Origin: Entoloma clypeatum
Taxonomy: Eukaryota > Basidiomycota > Agaricomycetes > Agaricales > Entolomataceae
NCBI GenBank assembly: GCA_963565915.1
Contig: OY751491.1
Coordinates: 3,162,001 to 3,226,000 of the forward strand
DNA: 64,000 bases
Direction: 5' to 3'
Part shown: positions 9,095-20,981 of the stretch, piece after piece
Layout: each line of letters starts with the position of its first letter
How positions within the stretch are numbered: position 1 is the first letter of the stretch
Made by a program: the position numbers and the translations under genes
The notes under the pieces: generated by a model
Told to the model about the DNA's origin: nothing
Databases searched by the model: none
Seen by the model: the letters and a program-made list of their open reading frames with translations, nothing else

Positions 9095-12000
9095 TCATGT
9101 CTGCGGCGATGGGGTATGAGTGACTGGAACGACACTGACTGAACCATCCTCCCTTCCCCTGATGATATAGCCATCTTGATATGCCAAAAGACCAGAACCT
9201 TGCTTCTTCGAAGGAAACCAGCGACTGCCGCTGATTTTCTCCCACCGTCCCTCGTCAACATCGAGGAACGGCAAGGAATCGAGCACAACATTCTCGTTAG
9301 GTGGCTGGTATTGCGCGAGCAATGTGCCACGCTTCTTGATCCAAACATATACGCTATGGTCCTTGTGAGTGGTAACCACGTTCCGACAATCTGCCGAAAA
9401 GGACATCGAAACGATGTGTGGAAGATTCTCTTGACTTCCTGATGCGAGCAGCTCTCGCGTCGACACACCCCAAAGATGGACATGGTTGTCGGTCGCTCCA
9501 GCAATGAGAGCATCGTCAGACGAGAAGGTAACATGTTCTAGTTTGCCTCGGAGCTGGTGACTCATCGTCACTCCCATCTGTGAAGTCCACAAGCGTACTG
9601 AATTATCCACAAATGCGTAAAGGACGACGTTACCATGGGGTGAAAGTGCTGTGAAGGATATTGCAGGTTGAGGTAGATCCCAGATGCAAATTGTAGCCCC
9701 TGCCTCACTGACGAAAGCGAGGTGTGAACCATTGGGTGACAACACAAATTTACGAGATGATGGCATAAGGCTTTCTTCAGGAAAAGCGGCCGATTGTCCA
9801 GTTTCGATGGTGTAGAAACGAAGGCGTCCTTTGCGAGTACGAAGAACAAGTGACGTTCCGTCAGATGAAATCGCAACACAGGACACACCTCCAGAGACTT
9901 GAAATGCCATTTCATCACGATGGAAATGCCCATTCTGTTTCGTCCAAGAAGCGACACCATCAATATGTCCTGCAATAATCTGCTGCCCGTTGGGAGAGAC
10001 GGCTACAGAGAGAAGATGGCACACAGTTGACACAGCGTCAATAAGCCGGCCTGTCTGACTGTCCCAGACACGAATTTCACCCTCCTCAGAACATGATACA
10101 ACATGACGCCCATCTGGCATGAAGGAAACAGAACATATACTGTGTAGATGACCTGCCAATGGTGACCCAATCGACTCGCCAGGATGCACATTCCACAGAC
10201 GGACAGTATTATCCATTGAACCTGATGCGACCACGGTCCCACCAGGTGAGAATGCTATGGAAAGCACCCGGTTTGTGTGACCCACGAGGACAGCAATTGA
10301 TTGTAAAGTTCCACAGTCCCAAAGGTGTATCGTGTTGTCTTCAGAACAAGAGGCAACATGATCACCCGCAGGTGAAATTTGACATCTCGCACATCTCCAG
10401 AGTGACCTTGAAGATATCCAATACGGTTGCCTGTTTGCAAGTTCCAAATAATAAGTAAGTCTCTCGATCCTGAAACCAGTCGTTTTCCATCAGGTGAGAA
10501 GTCGATAGCTAGGAACCGATGGAGGTCTCCAGTCAATATTTTGGGAGTGTGACTGCCAGTGGACATGTCCCAGCAAGCATGATGGCTCGGGGATGATGTC
10601 ATGAGCTGTGATCGGTCTGACGAGAACGAGAACGACAGAGACAGGGGTCCCGAAGCGGCGCCATCCCACTGTGTGCAAAGAAGGGTTCGCATTTGAGAAA
10701 GACCCATCGTCGTGTTCCCAATGATCACACCCGATACTGTGCCTTTCAGCTGGTGAAAGTGCGAGAACCAACGTTGGAAAGCATACCGGAGCTGCTGAGG
10801 CAGCTGAAAGGAATACCTCTTCCCAGGCTCCCCGACTATCCCAGTATGTGAGAGCCGGAACTGCTGTAAGCACTGCGATGCAAGTTCTGCCTCCGCGACA
10901 TCTAGATCTACGCGGAAAATCAAGGGGAACCGAGCCATCATCAGCTGCGAACACTTCAGGACTGGTGATGAATTCAAAGAAAGATTTATGAAGCCGGGGT
11001 ATCGTCTTCCCATCGATAGCGTCCACACCAGCAACAAGGACTGTTCGAAGTCTGCGAACAAAGGTCACGATGTCGACGGGGCGGCTGGATGGCGATTGGC
11101 GAAGATCCAGTAGCCCCGCAAGGTCATCCAAACACAACGGCTCCCGCAAGACGACAATGGCGCCAATGATCCGACGGAGCTTCTCAAAGTCCCATTCGTT
11201 TGCATGCTTGCTATATGTGACGCGCAAGATTAGGCCGTAGAGTGCATTGATGTCCTCCAGCGCCTCACCCGTGAGGGCATTCAGAACCTGGTCCAAACAT
11301 TCTGTTCCATATTCCTCAATCTGCTCCTGCAGAAATCTTGCGGCCGTGACCGCCCAGATGAAGAGACCTGATGCTCGAGCGGCGAGCAGAGCCAGCCCTT
11401 CTTCTCCCGGCCATTCTCCCCAGTTCAAGTCGTTATATGTGACAATCTCCAAAATCTTTCTTCTCAAGAATAGTGAGACATCATCCATGGAGGCGGCAGT
11501 GTCAAGATGAACATGCTTGACGTGTCTGTCGTTCATGCTCTGGGAAAATGGTTTTTGAATGTCATTCTCAGTTCGGCTTGACATGAATATCTTGACATTG
11601 GGATATTTCAACAGCTTTTCGAACAAATGCGAGAAGATGCTGGCAGTATCCTTCAGGCGTTTTCGGTCGGTCTCATCCAAGGCGTCGATGGTGACCACGA
11701 CAGGTCGATCAGGATCAAGTTTTGATGCAACTCGAAGCGCATCAATAAACAATCCAGCAGCTTGATCAGGAGAAATGCAGTCCATGAGTGTGCACTCCTG
11801 CTTCAACCTGTCGTGAACGGCACGTTCGACATCAAAGTGGCGATCCGCGAGTTGTCGAGCGATAGACGGAAAGTACGAATTCGGATCTGTCGTTTCAACA
11901 TTGTTGCGGTTGATGAAGAACTGGGCCCAAAGAATATCCTTCTTCTTGCAATCCCTGGCGAGTGATGCAGTAACATCAGACTTCCCAGATCCTGGGTCTC

Positions 12001-13231
12001 CCGTGAGCCACAAGAAATTCTGAGAGCCAGGGGAGATCGAATAAAGCCACTGCGTGATATCTTCTAGCACCCCCACCCTTGTTCCCTCATCACAAGGATT
12101 CTTCCCCTGTTTATCGTAGGTGGGATTAGTGACGACGGATGGATTAAGAGTTCCTTCCAGGAAGGCACGTCGTGCATCGGTTTGCTTCTTGGCCTCCATT
12201 TCATTGATGATATGTATATGAGTTGCGATGATGATTTTCACAATCCTCTCTCACCAGCTGTTCGTGCTGTTGCTGCTTAATCTTTCGAATCTCGCGTGTG
12301 ATAACATCTTGGCGTAGCAAAATCGACTTGATTGCTACAAGTATCGCACTAATGCCCCCCGATAGATGGATCAAGGTGATGTCCTACAGAGGACGTTCTC
12401 ATATAATAAGAGGTAATTCCGGATTAAGAGAGATACTTACCTTGAAGAGTTCCTTTGCATCTGCAAGCCGAGCTTTAAACTCGTCAATCTCCTTGCCTAT
12501 CATCAGCCCGTTGCGAATTTGAGCCCATCGGCCATCGTTCTATAGTATTTTCAGATTAGCAAGCATACACTTTGGATATGTTGCCGCCACGCACGAGTCT
12601 GGCGGTGGCCCACAAGCAGATTTCATCGAGTACCTCGCTGCACAACCATGTGAGGTTACGGTCGCTGCGCGCAAGGAAGCCGAGCACCCACCGCATCTTC
12701 CTTAGATTTCGCCATACTGTCCATGTGAAGTCGCTCTTGTGTGTTGATTCGAAAGCAAATTTAACATTGTTGACCCAGGACACCACTTCTTGCGAAAATT
12801 CGTAAACACTGGATTTCACCCTGCTCACCATCTAGGTATGCATGAGAGAAAATGACTAAGGGAGACAACCGACAAACTTACGACTCCAAGCTTGACGAGA
12901 AAGGCCAGGGCCTTCACAAGACCGCGCGCAGGAAACGGACTTTCTGGGATTACCTCAAACAGCTCTTGCCCCATTTCAAGACCGGTACATATTTTGTCTA
13001 GGACTCGATCGAGGGTCGTTTCGGGGTGTTGAAGACAGTGCGCGGAAAGTGATTTGAAGAAGTCATCGTCGAAATCCCATTTTTCCCAGGGTGGATATGT
13101 TGTTGCTCCGTTATTCTAAGGTTCGTGAAAATCAGCGGGATAGTGAAAATTTGAACTGGGAAGGAAATTTCGTCCAGAAGCCCTTGGACGGCATCACGGT
13201 GGGTCCTGCAAGTCCCAAGAGTCATTGTCAC
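9095..13231 (-). CDS. NACHT-WD40 (NWD) STAND protein, interrupted by two apparent frameshifts
   Basis: This is a fungal NLR-like receptor. From N to C: helical N-terminal exons (about 12242-13231), a NACHT NTPase with Walker A GDPGSGKS (11978-12001) and Walker B VVVTIDALDE, a helical ARC-like region ending in a RLHKSFFEFITS motif, and at least eight WD40 repeats (for example SPDGKRLVSGSRDLLIIWN and SPGGTVVASGSMDNTVRLWN). The frame shifts near 10924-10927 (one base too many in a run of four) and back near 10377 (one base too few in a T run, breaking DVKFSPAGDH), so the WD domain returns to the original frame. N-terminal exons join as HEQL/AKKQTDARRAFLEG, ATARL/NDGRWAQI and KLGV/MVSRVKSS. Coding-looking exons with ALKYLRQFAFRVGAG may extend the gene to about 13510; the true start is unresolved. 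Either a decaying gene or an assembly error. Confidence 0.75.
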
Positions 13232-13602
13232 CCATTACAGCCTCATATGTGCCTGGGCGCCTAGAGATGCCGCACTGGTAGGTCCCCGACAATATCGTAC
13301 AAACTTCGACAGCTTCCCCAGAAAAATCGCAACACCCGCCCCCACACGAAATGCGAATTGACGTAGATATTTCAATGCTGTGACAATGACCTGGAGGTTC
13401 CAGTACGCTGAAGATGTACTCTGTCCGATCTCAACTCAGACGCCAAAAAGTACTCACCCACAACTGATTGGTACTGACTGTAGTAAGTACATCAATAACC
13501 TGAAGTCAGAACAAATCCTATAGAAAAGATTATCAGAAAGACACAATCCCAAGCGATAGAATTTACTATGTACTATAGTAATCGAGCAGAACGTCGTACA
13601 TA

Positions 13603-14447
13603 CTAGTCTCTGGAACGCGTTCTGGCGGCTGGCACATCTTCAACGACGGCGTTCTCGTCGACGGGTGGATGATCAGAGGCATCCGACTTCTTAGGACGGC
13701 CAGGTCCTCTCTTCTTCGGGGCCTCCGAAGTTTCTGCTAGCTCTACTCCCGTTGCCTCCGTCGGGACGTCTACGTGCATGCCTTCTCCTTGGACGGGCTC
13801 CTCCGCCTGTTCGCCTGCGTCGACCTCTGCTTTCTTGCTCCTAGACCCTTTCCTCGGCCGCCCAGGCTTCTTCGCCCCACCCTCCGTCTTCGCCGCCGCC
13901 CTTGTCTTTTTCGTTCCTCCCGTACTTCTAGCCGTCCTGGCCTTCTTCGTCGCCCCCTTGCCGGTGGTCTCATGCTTCTCCCCTGCTGCTTCTCCAGTGA
14001 CCGCCTCCCCTTCACCCTCGCGCTCTCGTTTATCCCCAGCCTCAGCGGCAGCAGTTGCTTTCTTTCCTACGGCCCCCTCCTCAGGAGCAGCCTGTTCGGC
14101 GACCTCCGCAGGTCCCGCCCCTCCATCCTCCGCCCCTCCCTGTTCTGTCTGTGAGCCAAGCTTCGTGAGCTCTCTCATTCGCTTAACAACATTATTTCCC
14201 GGGCGCACCACCTCAACCGCAGGATTTGAAGGGTCTGCGTTCCTGCGTATTGACTTCCCGTTGGATTGAATCTCGAGCGACCCGCTCGTTTTGATTTCTG
14301 TGACAGTTCCAGTACCTTGGCCATTTCCGAAATTCCATGAAACTATTGACCATGATCAACCGCACTCAAGTTAGCATTTAAGCGAAGCGCGATCAGGAAT
14401 TTTGGTATTTTACCTACGTCGCCTTCTTGGATATTCTTATCAGCCAT
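13603..14447 (-). CDS. Hypervirulence-associated TUDOR-domain protein with two AT-hooks
   Basis: Two exons (14414-14447, 13603-14342) give 257 residues. The first 65 or so residues match the small TUDOR-like domain of the HVA1 family (PF11160 type): MADKNIQEGDVVSWNFGNGQ, GTGTVTEI, then a GKSIRRNADPSNPAVEV segment. The rest is low-complexity, rich in Ala, Lys, Glu and Gly, and carries two AT-hook cores, KKPGRPRKGS and KRGPGRPKKS, which bind the minor groove of AT-rich DNA. The combination suggests a small chromatin protein. The join at GTA-G/TT restores GDVVSWNF. Stop at 13603. The domain's biochemical role is not established; nuclear location is inferred from the AT-hooks. Confidence 0.8.
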
Positions 14448-15243
14448 TGTTGAAGGGATTTGACGGTTGGTTGCGAGGGCGGAATTATGGGTGTATAGGT
14501 AGTAAGAAACGCGGGGGTTATTGAGATCCAGTCTTTTATGTGCGAATCTGTCTGAGACACCAGAGTATGTCGTCATCGGTCTATCTGCCGATCCTTGTAA
14601 CAACAGTATCTGTAGGACATCTGACCACTGAGGCCAAGTTTTTTTTCCCTCTGCAAGAAGAACACCAACCTCACTGCTATTCCAATTCAATGGTAATAAT
14701 GCTGGACAATCAAACTACATTGCCTACAAGGTCTCGAGCTACGACCAGTCACAAGCAAAGTATCAATCTGACACCTATAATCCACCCCGTTCGCCTTTAC
14801 TAGCACTCAAAAGGTTCTAAATTTCAACGGAAGCAGTATATTCTCCCTTTAGGGCTGCGGTCCCAAGATCTTTTTACAAGACGACTTTTACTGCTCCATA
14901 TACGCGGGCAGCACATTCTTGCAAGAACAGCACTGGCGCTCCGCAGCACTGGTATGAATCAACAGAGACATGTTCAAAGTAATGCGAAAGATGCATAAAC
15001 TATTTGATTCGATCGAGCCCGTGGTCGAGTAAAATCAAATGGTATTCAAACGTCTCTGGAGTCCTGCTATCACGGTTACATATCAGGGTATAGTGTCGCC
15101 TGTCACCATTCAAGCTTCAAGATTGGTAGACCGCGGCCGCGGCGAATCGCGGCATGGAGGTGTTGGCTAAGACTCGCCGCCTCTGACTAAACGTCGGCCT
15201 GAAAATTTACAGCGCCGTCAGAGACAACTGCTTGATTCAACAG
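14448..15243. other. Gene-free interval
   Basis: About 0.8 kb upstream of the TUDOR/AT-hook gene. I see no supported gene, RNA or repeat in it. Confidence 0.5.
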
Positions 15244-15810
15244 TCAGAGAGAAAAGCACACAGGAGCAGAACCAAGGAGCGCGGCGGAGGTGCTGGCGTC
15301 GAGAGACACAAGGTCCTGGTAGACCAGAGAAGGCAAATTTCCAATGGGGAGGGCTTGAAAAGCCGTCTTCTTGGCCTGGATGTCAGGCAAAGCTGCCTTC
15401 GATAACCGGTTCGATGGCCTCGAGTTGGTCGAGGATGGCGCGCCCGTCGGTCTCAGAAACCGGCTTCTGTGATATATATGGCAGCAAGACACGCTTCTGC
15501 TGAAACGCAACCGAAATATCATGTACCTGAGCATCTGTGGTAGAGCTGTTAAGAGTGGTGATGAGATTCTGGCCATTGCTGTGGATAGTCTGCAAAGGCG
15601 AGGGATAAGAGGCGAGTCCCAGGATACACCATAAATGGCACATACGAGAGCCTGGCTCAGATTCCCGCCAGGGTTTGCATGGTGATGTTGAGAGTATTGA
15701 CCTGGCTAGAAATCTTGGTGATGTCCGCCTCGACATCGGAAGCCGTAGTCGCGAAGCCAGAAACGGCCAGAGAAGCGAGGACGAAAAGAGGAGTGGGTCT
15801 GAGGTTTTTG
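15244..15810 (-). pseudogene. Hydrophobic surface binding protein A (HsbA)-like gene, frameshifted
   Basis: The translation follows the HsbA family: a hydrophobic secretory segment (TPLFVLASLAVSGFAT), ASDVEADITKISSQVNTLN, a PGGNLSQAL segment, NLITTLNSSTTDAQ, SETDGRAILDQLEAIEPVI, and a C-terminus with KTAFQALPIGNLPSLVYQDL. HsbA proteins are secreted, bind hydrophobic surfaces and recruit hydrolases. Two introns splice well (CTC/ACTATCCAC and GCTCAG/AAGCCG). The frame is broken twice, each time at a homopolymer: one C too few after ATGCAAACC and one T too many before GCCTGACATCC. No in-frame start codon can be reached; the exon seems to begin at an acceptor (ACCTCAG). Either a pseudogene or homopolymer miscalls plus a missed first exon. 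Confidence 0.7.
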
Positions 15811-16874
15811 GGTTAGTGACCTCAGAGGGCGCCTATCCCATTTCTCAAGTCGCTGGCATCTTGAGGCACCAGAACCACTTTGTTCCAGACACTCGGCATG
15901 ATGCTGGTTGGGAGGGCTTTAGGGCATGGGACCAACCATCCAACCATGGTACAACGTGGACAAGACAGATCACCGACTCAGTCATACGATGCCTTCGCAT
16001 ATTTGCATTCAATTCCTTGGAAGCGTCCGATACAAACCGCGTTCATGGTCAATCTGCATAATGAGTATGGGGAGTTAATCAAGGCCGAGGGCTTGGCCAT
16101 ACCGTTACCATACGATACCACGATCCGAGTCATCGTCCACGCTAAAAGTGAAAACCAAAGGGTTCAGAAGAACCGAATTCGCTGGTGAAGACGGAGATGT
16201 TCTCCGAGAGTTGAATGCAGTGGTGTTTTTTCTCCAGCAGAAGACATATGGTGACACCTTTGTGTTTCGCTTGGGATTGGAACACGCCACTGAGTCACGG
16301 ACCTGGTAATGCTAAGGGGTGGGATATATGTATAATACAAGTATTTGATCAAATCACGCACCGTTAGTAAAATGCGAGACGCGGCATTCAACGCCAGATC
16401 TTCGAGTCCGTATGAGTTGTTTGGAATTAGGGTATCTGGAGCTATTGACACCCGGCCTCACTGGCATGCCTCGTAGTCCACAAGGGTTGTGCCGGGAGTC
16501 TCGGCGAACGTTTGGGGTGATTTCTATGTCATGAGTTCGTCCGAAGGGGAAAGAGCGATAATGGAGTCCGAATGTACAGTCCGATTTCAAAACTTGTTCG
16601 TCAAGTCCTGCACGCCGCACAACTAGGGAGTTGGTAAAGCCCAGCTGGTCCGAAGCAAGGTTAGTCAAACAAGCTTCGTCAGCGGCCCTATCCCTCAAAG
16701 TGATCACAAACCCGCCTTTTCTCTTCATCATCAACCGACGATTTACTCAAAGTCTCAATGAGTTTACATTGCCCCTTCGTAACCACAATGCAATGGACAA
16801 CAACCATCTGCACAAGGCATTCAAGTAAGTACCTGGGTATACGAGTCAATCACATTTCCGAATCTATCAATCAG
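15811..16874. other. Gene-poor interval between HsbA-like gene and cystathionine gamma-lyase
   Basis: Several overlapping short frames occur on both strands. On the minus strand, segments near 16540-16734 (ITLRDRAADEACLTNLASDQ) and 16370-16450 (PDTLIPNNSYGLEDLALNAA) look protein-like but do not splice together in one frame. A decayed gene is possible; I do not claim one. Confidence 0.4.
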
Positions 16875-18281
16875 TCATGGTCGCACAGCAACCTCCAAAG
16901 CCTGCTGAACATCCGCAACGAGATCATCTATATCCTCGACACCAACCGACAATCGCACCAGATTCGACCCAATACCCAAAGCAGCCCTCTCCACCTCTGG
17001 TATACTTCCATGTGTCATCTTCGCCGGGTGCTCTGCAAGACTCTCTACACCACCCAGTGATTCCGCAAGAGTAAATAGTTTGGTGGCCGTCAAGAACCTT
17101 TCCGCCTCCTCTTCCCCACCGCGAATCCTGAATGAGATCATCCCGCCGTACGGGAAACCTGCACCCAGTTCGGATCCCCCGAGCGAGTCGACAAACTTGC
17201 GCGCATGAGGGGAAAGAGTCTTGTATGCCAAATCGTTTAGCGGGTGCGAAGCAAGTCCTGGGTATATCACGTCCTCAACGTAAGGAGATTTTTCAAGGGC
17301 CTTGGCGACTGCCAACGCGTTCGTTCCATGGGCTTTCATGCGTAGGTGGAGCGTCTTGGCGCCACGCTGTGCTAGCCAGCAGTCGTATGGACTCGGTACG
17401 GCGCCAATAGCGTTCTGGAGGAAGCGCAATTTCGAAGCGACATCCGCCTGGTGTTGGGGGAGGATGAGCGCACCCATGACGACATCAGAGTGGCCGTTGA
17501 TGTACTTTGTGATGCTATGGAGGACGATATCGGCGCCCAGGAGGATCGGGGATGAATAAAAGGGAGAAAGGAAGGTATTGTCAACCAGTACAAGAGGCTT
17601 GGATGGATGGGAGTGCGCGAGAGAAGCGATCTTGGCGATGTCAATCAAGCGGAGGGTTGGGTTTGTCGGCGACTCTATCCACACAAGCTTGCCATGGGCG
17701 TTAGACAGGATCGCAGCCGTGGTCAACGAACGTACCTTGGTATCTTCCCGGATGGCCGCAACAAACGCATCATCATCGATGCTCTCAAGGTCTAAAAATG
17801 TTGTCTCGAGGCCTTGCGTCTCTTCGGCGACCCGCTTCATGTAACGGAATGTTCCACCATACACGTCATTTACACTGAGGATATGGGATCCCGGACCCAA
17901 TGAATGGAGCATGGTTGCCGTGGCCGCCGAACCAGAAGCAAACGCAAGCGCGTAGGCGCCTCCAGACTCCAGGGATGCAAGCATTGACTCCAACGCATCT
18001 CGGTTCGGGTTGCCCGAGCGAGAATATTCAAAGCCCTGCGTCGAGTCAGCTTATAGTCCAAGCATGATGTGGGTTTGGCAACTCACATTGTGAACACCGA
18101 TGGCGTCCTGTTTGTAAGTCGTACTGAGAGAAATTGGAGGGATCACAGCCCCTGTTTGCTTATCGGCTGAAGAACCAACATGGATGGCGCGCGTTCCAAA
18201 GCCGGGTGTTCTCTTCTTCACTCCGTTGACAGTGGAGTGGGTGTTGATGCCATTGGCGTCGAGAAAGAGAGAGGGAGACAT
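16875..18281 (-). CDS. CYS3: Cystathionine gamma-lyase (PLP enzyme)
   Basis: Two exons (18087-18281, 16875-18035) give 451 residues. The enzyme cleaves cystathionine to cysteine, 2-oxobutyrate and ammonia in reverse transsulfuration. Family signatures are clear: GTRAIHVG and PPISLSTTY near the N-terminus, YSRSGNPNRDALE, ALAFASGSAATATML, NDVYGGTFRYM, the cofactor Asp in VDNTFLSPF, the Schiff-base Lys in SITKYINGHSDV, and the C-terminal TLAESLGGVESLAEHPAKMTH plus GLVRLSVGVED-type segment (NLVRLSVGVED). The serine-glycine rich MTH motif and the GVED end are typical of the Cys/Met metabolism PLP family. It lies just downstream of a Dal5-type transporter on the same strand, 211 bp apart. Very high confidence; cystathionine gamma-synthase is the main alternative but the SLGGVESLAEHPA motif favours lyase. 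Confidence 0.92.
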
Positions 18282-18492
18282 TGAGGTTGGAGAGAGAGGG
18301 GTTTTCCGGTGTCTCCGAGTCGAGAGTTGCGTTCTTATAATCCCGACTCGGAAAGTTTGCTGAGGGATGTCGATGAGTGAGCACCCTGCAGCTTACAAAT
18401 TCGACTTTTTCGGTATTGCAAGCAATTGCGTGATCAAGCAGTGTGATTTGCCGCACAAGATCCGGCTTTACTTTGCCTCCATCGCTACGTAT

Positions 18493-20422
18493 TTACAGGC
18501 TGTAGATGAACCAGGCTGACTTGTCCCCCAGCTCCGGCTTCTCGTCCTCCCTCGCCATCGACTCGCGTATTACAGCCTTCTTTCTATTTTGGATCGTGAG
18601 GTACCAGATATTGAGGGCAGTGATCAAAATGAGGAGTACTGAAAAGACAAGCATCGTGATGCATGCCTTCCTGTATAAAGGCGCTGGCGAAAGAGATCCG
18701 AACAGCCACGTCACGAGAATCCCGCCAGAATTTGTCATTATGAATCCAATGGCGATGGCAGTGGCGCGTCGGGTATGCGGCGCTGCATTGTTGGCACCCC
18801 ATGTCGATAATGCTGGTGCAGCGCAATAGGACCCAGAGATGGTGAAGAACAGAGAACCATACTTGACGTCGAGCGATGGGGAACCTGGGAAGTTGAAATC
18901 AAACCAGGCGCGACGTGAGAGAATTGAAAGGGAAAGAACCAACCGAGATACATTGCAAAGCCAATAGTACAGAGAATGCCACAAAAGATGCTGACCAAAC
19001 CGCGGCAGCGGTATCGATCGGATATATATGCTGAAATCATGCAAACTGTGCGGCCTCTCAATACGGAGTCATGGGCGGTGAATCTGTGAACGTACCAGCA
19101 AATGCTGCTGCGAACGGTGGCACGCTGAAAAGCTGAGCACGAGCAGCAGTGTAACCTAGTCCTTGGACAATGGAAGGTGTGAAACTACAGGAAAGTTCAA
19201 TTCACGGGGATGCATGGTTCCTCAGCTTCACACGTACTAGGCGAGACCATAGAGGAGAGCGCCTGTGTATCATGTCTGTGATGAGTAGCAACTTCTCGTC
19301 ATCGCAAGATAACGCACCATCAAAGAAGAATATGACAGCCAGCATCTGTACTTGCGGTAGCATGAACGCGCGACCAACTTCCACCCAGCTAAACTTGTCC
19401 ACACCCTCATCTCCTCCAGTGGCACCAGTCTCCCGGAGCTGTTGAAGAACATATGACTTCTCCGTCTCATCGAGGAAGTGACAATCTGCTGGAGATCGGG
19501 GAAGCAGGAAAAAGGCAGAGATACCGAACAGCGTCGTGAATACCCCCTCAAGAATGAAGATCCATGCCCAGCCGTGAAGATGGCCAATCCCATCCATGTG
19601 GATGATTCCGTAGGCGAGGATTCCAGAGAAGGCGCCGGAAATTGAAGCCGTTGAAAAAAAACCGGATATTCTGAAAACCAGAATTGTTGGTATTTAGGCA
19701 ACCGCGGCAAGAGGTAGTGTTACCTCCAGTTCAATTTCTGTCGAGGATAAAATGTGGACAGATAGAGAACAAGTCCTGGAAAGACGCCGCCTATACATGA
19801 TTAGGTCAATCGAAGAATGAGACGAGCAGTGTTTTGGAGGCGACAAACCCTCGAAGAGGCCAAGGAAGAAACGGCAAACAAGGAGGCCATGGTAAGATTT
19901 GACCGCACCTTGAGAAAAATGAGAAGTTAACCACGGAAACAGCCACTGAAAACACAAACAGACCTTGAGATGTCGTCACAACACCCCAGAGGGTCAGTAA
20001 CAGAGGTAACAATCTGTTGGGACCCACAGCCTGCGCTTCATGAGAATCAAGCTCCCAACAGACATAATCGTCACACACTTTCAAGAGCAAATTCGACGGC
20101 AATTCAGCAAAGATGTAGGGAACGTAGGTGACTGTCAGGGCGATACTGTATTGCTTGTTGGTCATTTTTAAATCTTTCTGTAGTCCTGCAACACGGGCAT
20201 TCCCCAGGTTCGTTCGGTCCTATAGAACATGGATTACTTGCTTCCGGATTCCTATAACGTGCGACTCACGAGAAAAGACAAAAGGTAGAACATCGCTACG
20301 ACCGGCAGAACGTATAGGTCTATCTTTCTCCAGACCTTTTCGAGGGAGGGATCCTTGGTGACCTTTTCACTAGCCATGTCGATGGGGTGTTTCTCGGGAT
20401 CGTTCCCAATCGAGCCTGACAT
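18493..20422 (-). CDS. MFS transporter, Dal5/anion:cation symporter type
   Basis: The start ATG at 20422 opens MSGSIGNDPEKHPIDMASEK, with exon 1 ending at 20270. Spliced exons give a full 12-TM carrier of about 490 residues. ACS/Dal5-family features are present: KVWRKIDLYVLPVVAMFYLL, SFLDRTNLGNARVAGLQKDL at TM1-loop, the RFFLGLFEGGVFPGLVLYLS motif, HGWAWIFILEGVFTTLFG, and SDRYRCRG between TM8 and TM9. The C-tail is acidic and cytosolic. Relatives carry allantoate, nicotinate, biotin precursors, sulfonates or cysteine; substrate cannot be read from sequence. The neighbour CYS3 makes a sulfur compound possible (inference). All the splice joins I checked keep frame. Confidence 0.88.
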
Positions 20423-20981
20423 CGTTCGTAAAGTCCAGCGTCTCCAGGTCTGGTAAGTTGAGAGAGTTGCCTTATCGCATCATTGACAGCCGCCAAGTGG
20501 GTTAAATGAGGCTGCGTAGGCTGTTCGGCCTTTGGCCTTGTGGGTTGATCAACGGACTTCTATGGTGATTGTTAGCCCTCACTGAACTCCGACTCGGACC
20601 ATTGAATATTAAAGAATGTCATGGCATTAAAACTCATGCTCGCCTGCTTTCTTATTTTTGGGCTTGGCATCTGGATTTGAACGTTAACGTCAGATCATTA
20701 ACTTCGGTGCTCCCACATACTTGAGTACTTGGGTGCTTCCGACATTTCATTTTCCACCGTGACGACCAACACCTTGTTCATCATAAGTATACTCAATTGC
20801 GCAACCTGAACTATCCTCGGAGTGACAGCCATTTCCCCTCTGCTAGTAATACATCATAGAAACTACAAGCTTGTTCTACAGATTGTGTATGATGGAGAGC
20901 TATGTAGATTGACAGCTACACGAGTCCTTTGTGACTCCGCACTCACTCAGAAAGGATGCCAAAAGTTGGGTCAATGTGATC
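20423..20981. other. Gene-free interval
   Basis: About 0.56 kb between the 5' end of the MFS gene and the 3' end of the DUF6534 gene. No supported feature. Confidence 0.5.

Noticed and set aside
16105..16734. Possible spliced minus-strand gene between HsbA and CYS3
   Set aside because: Segments look protein-like, but donor and acceptor phases do not match in one frame; left as unresolved.
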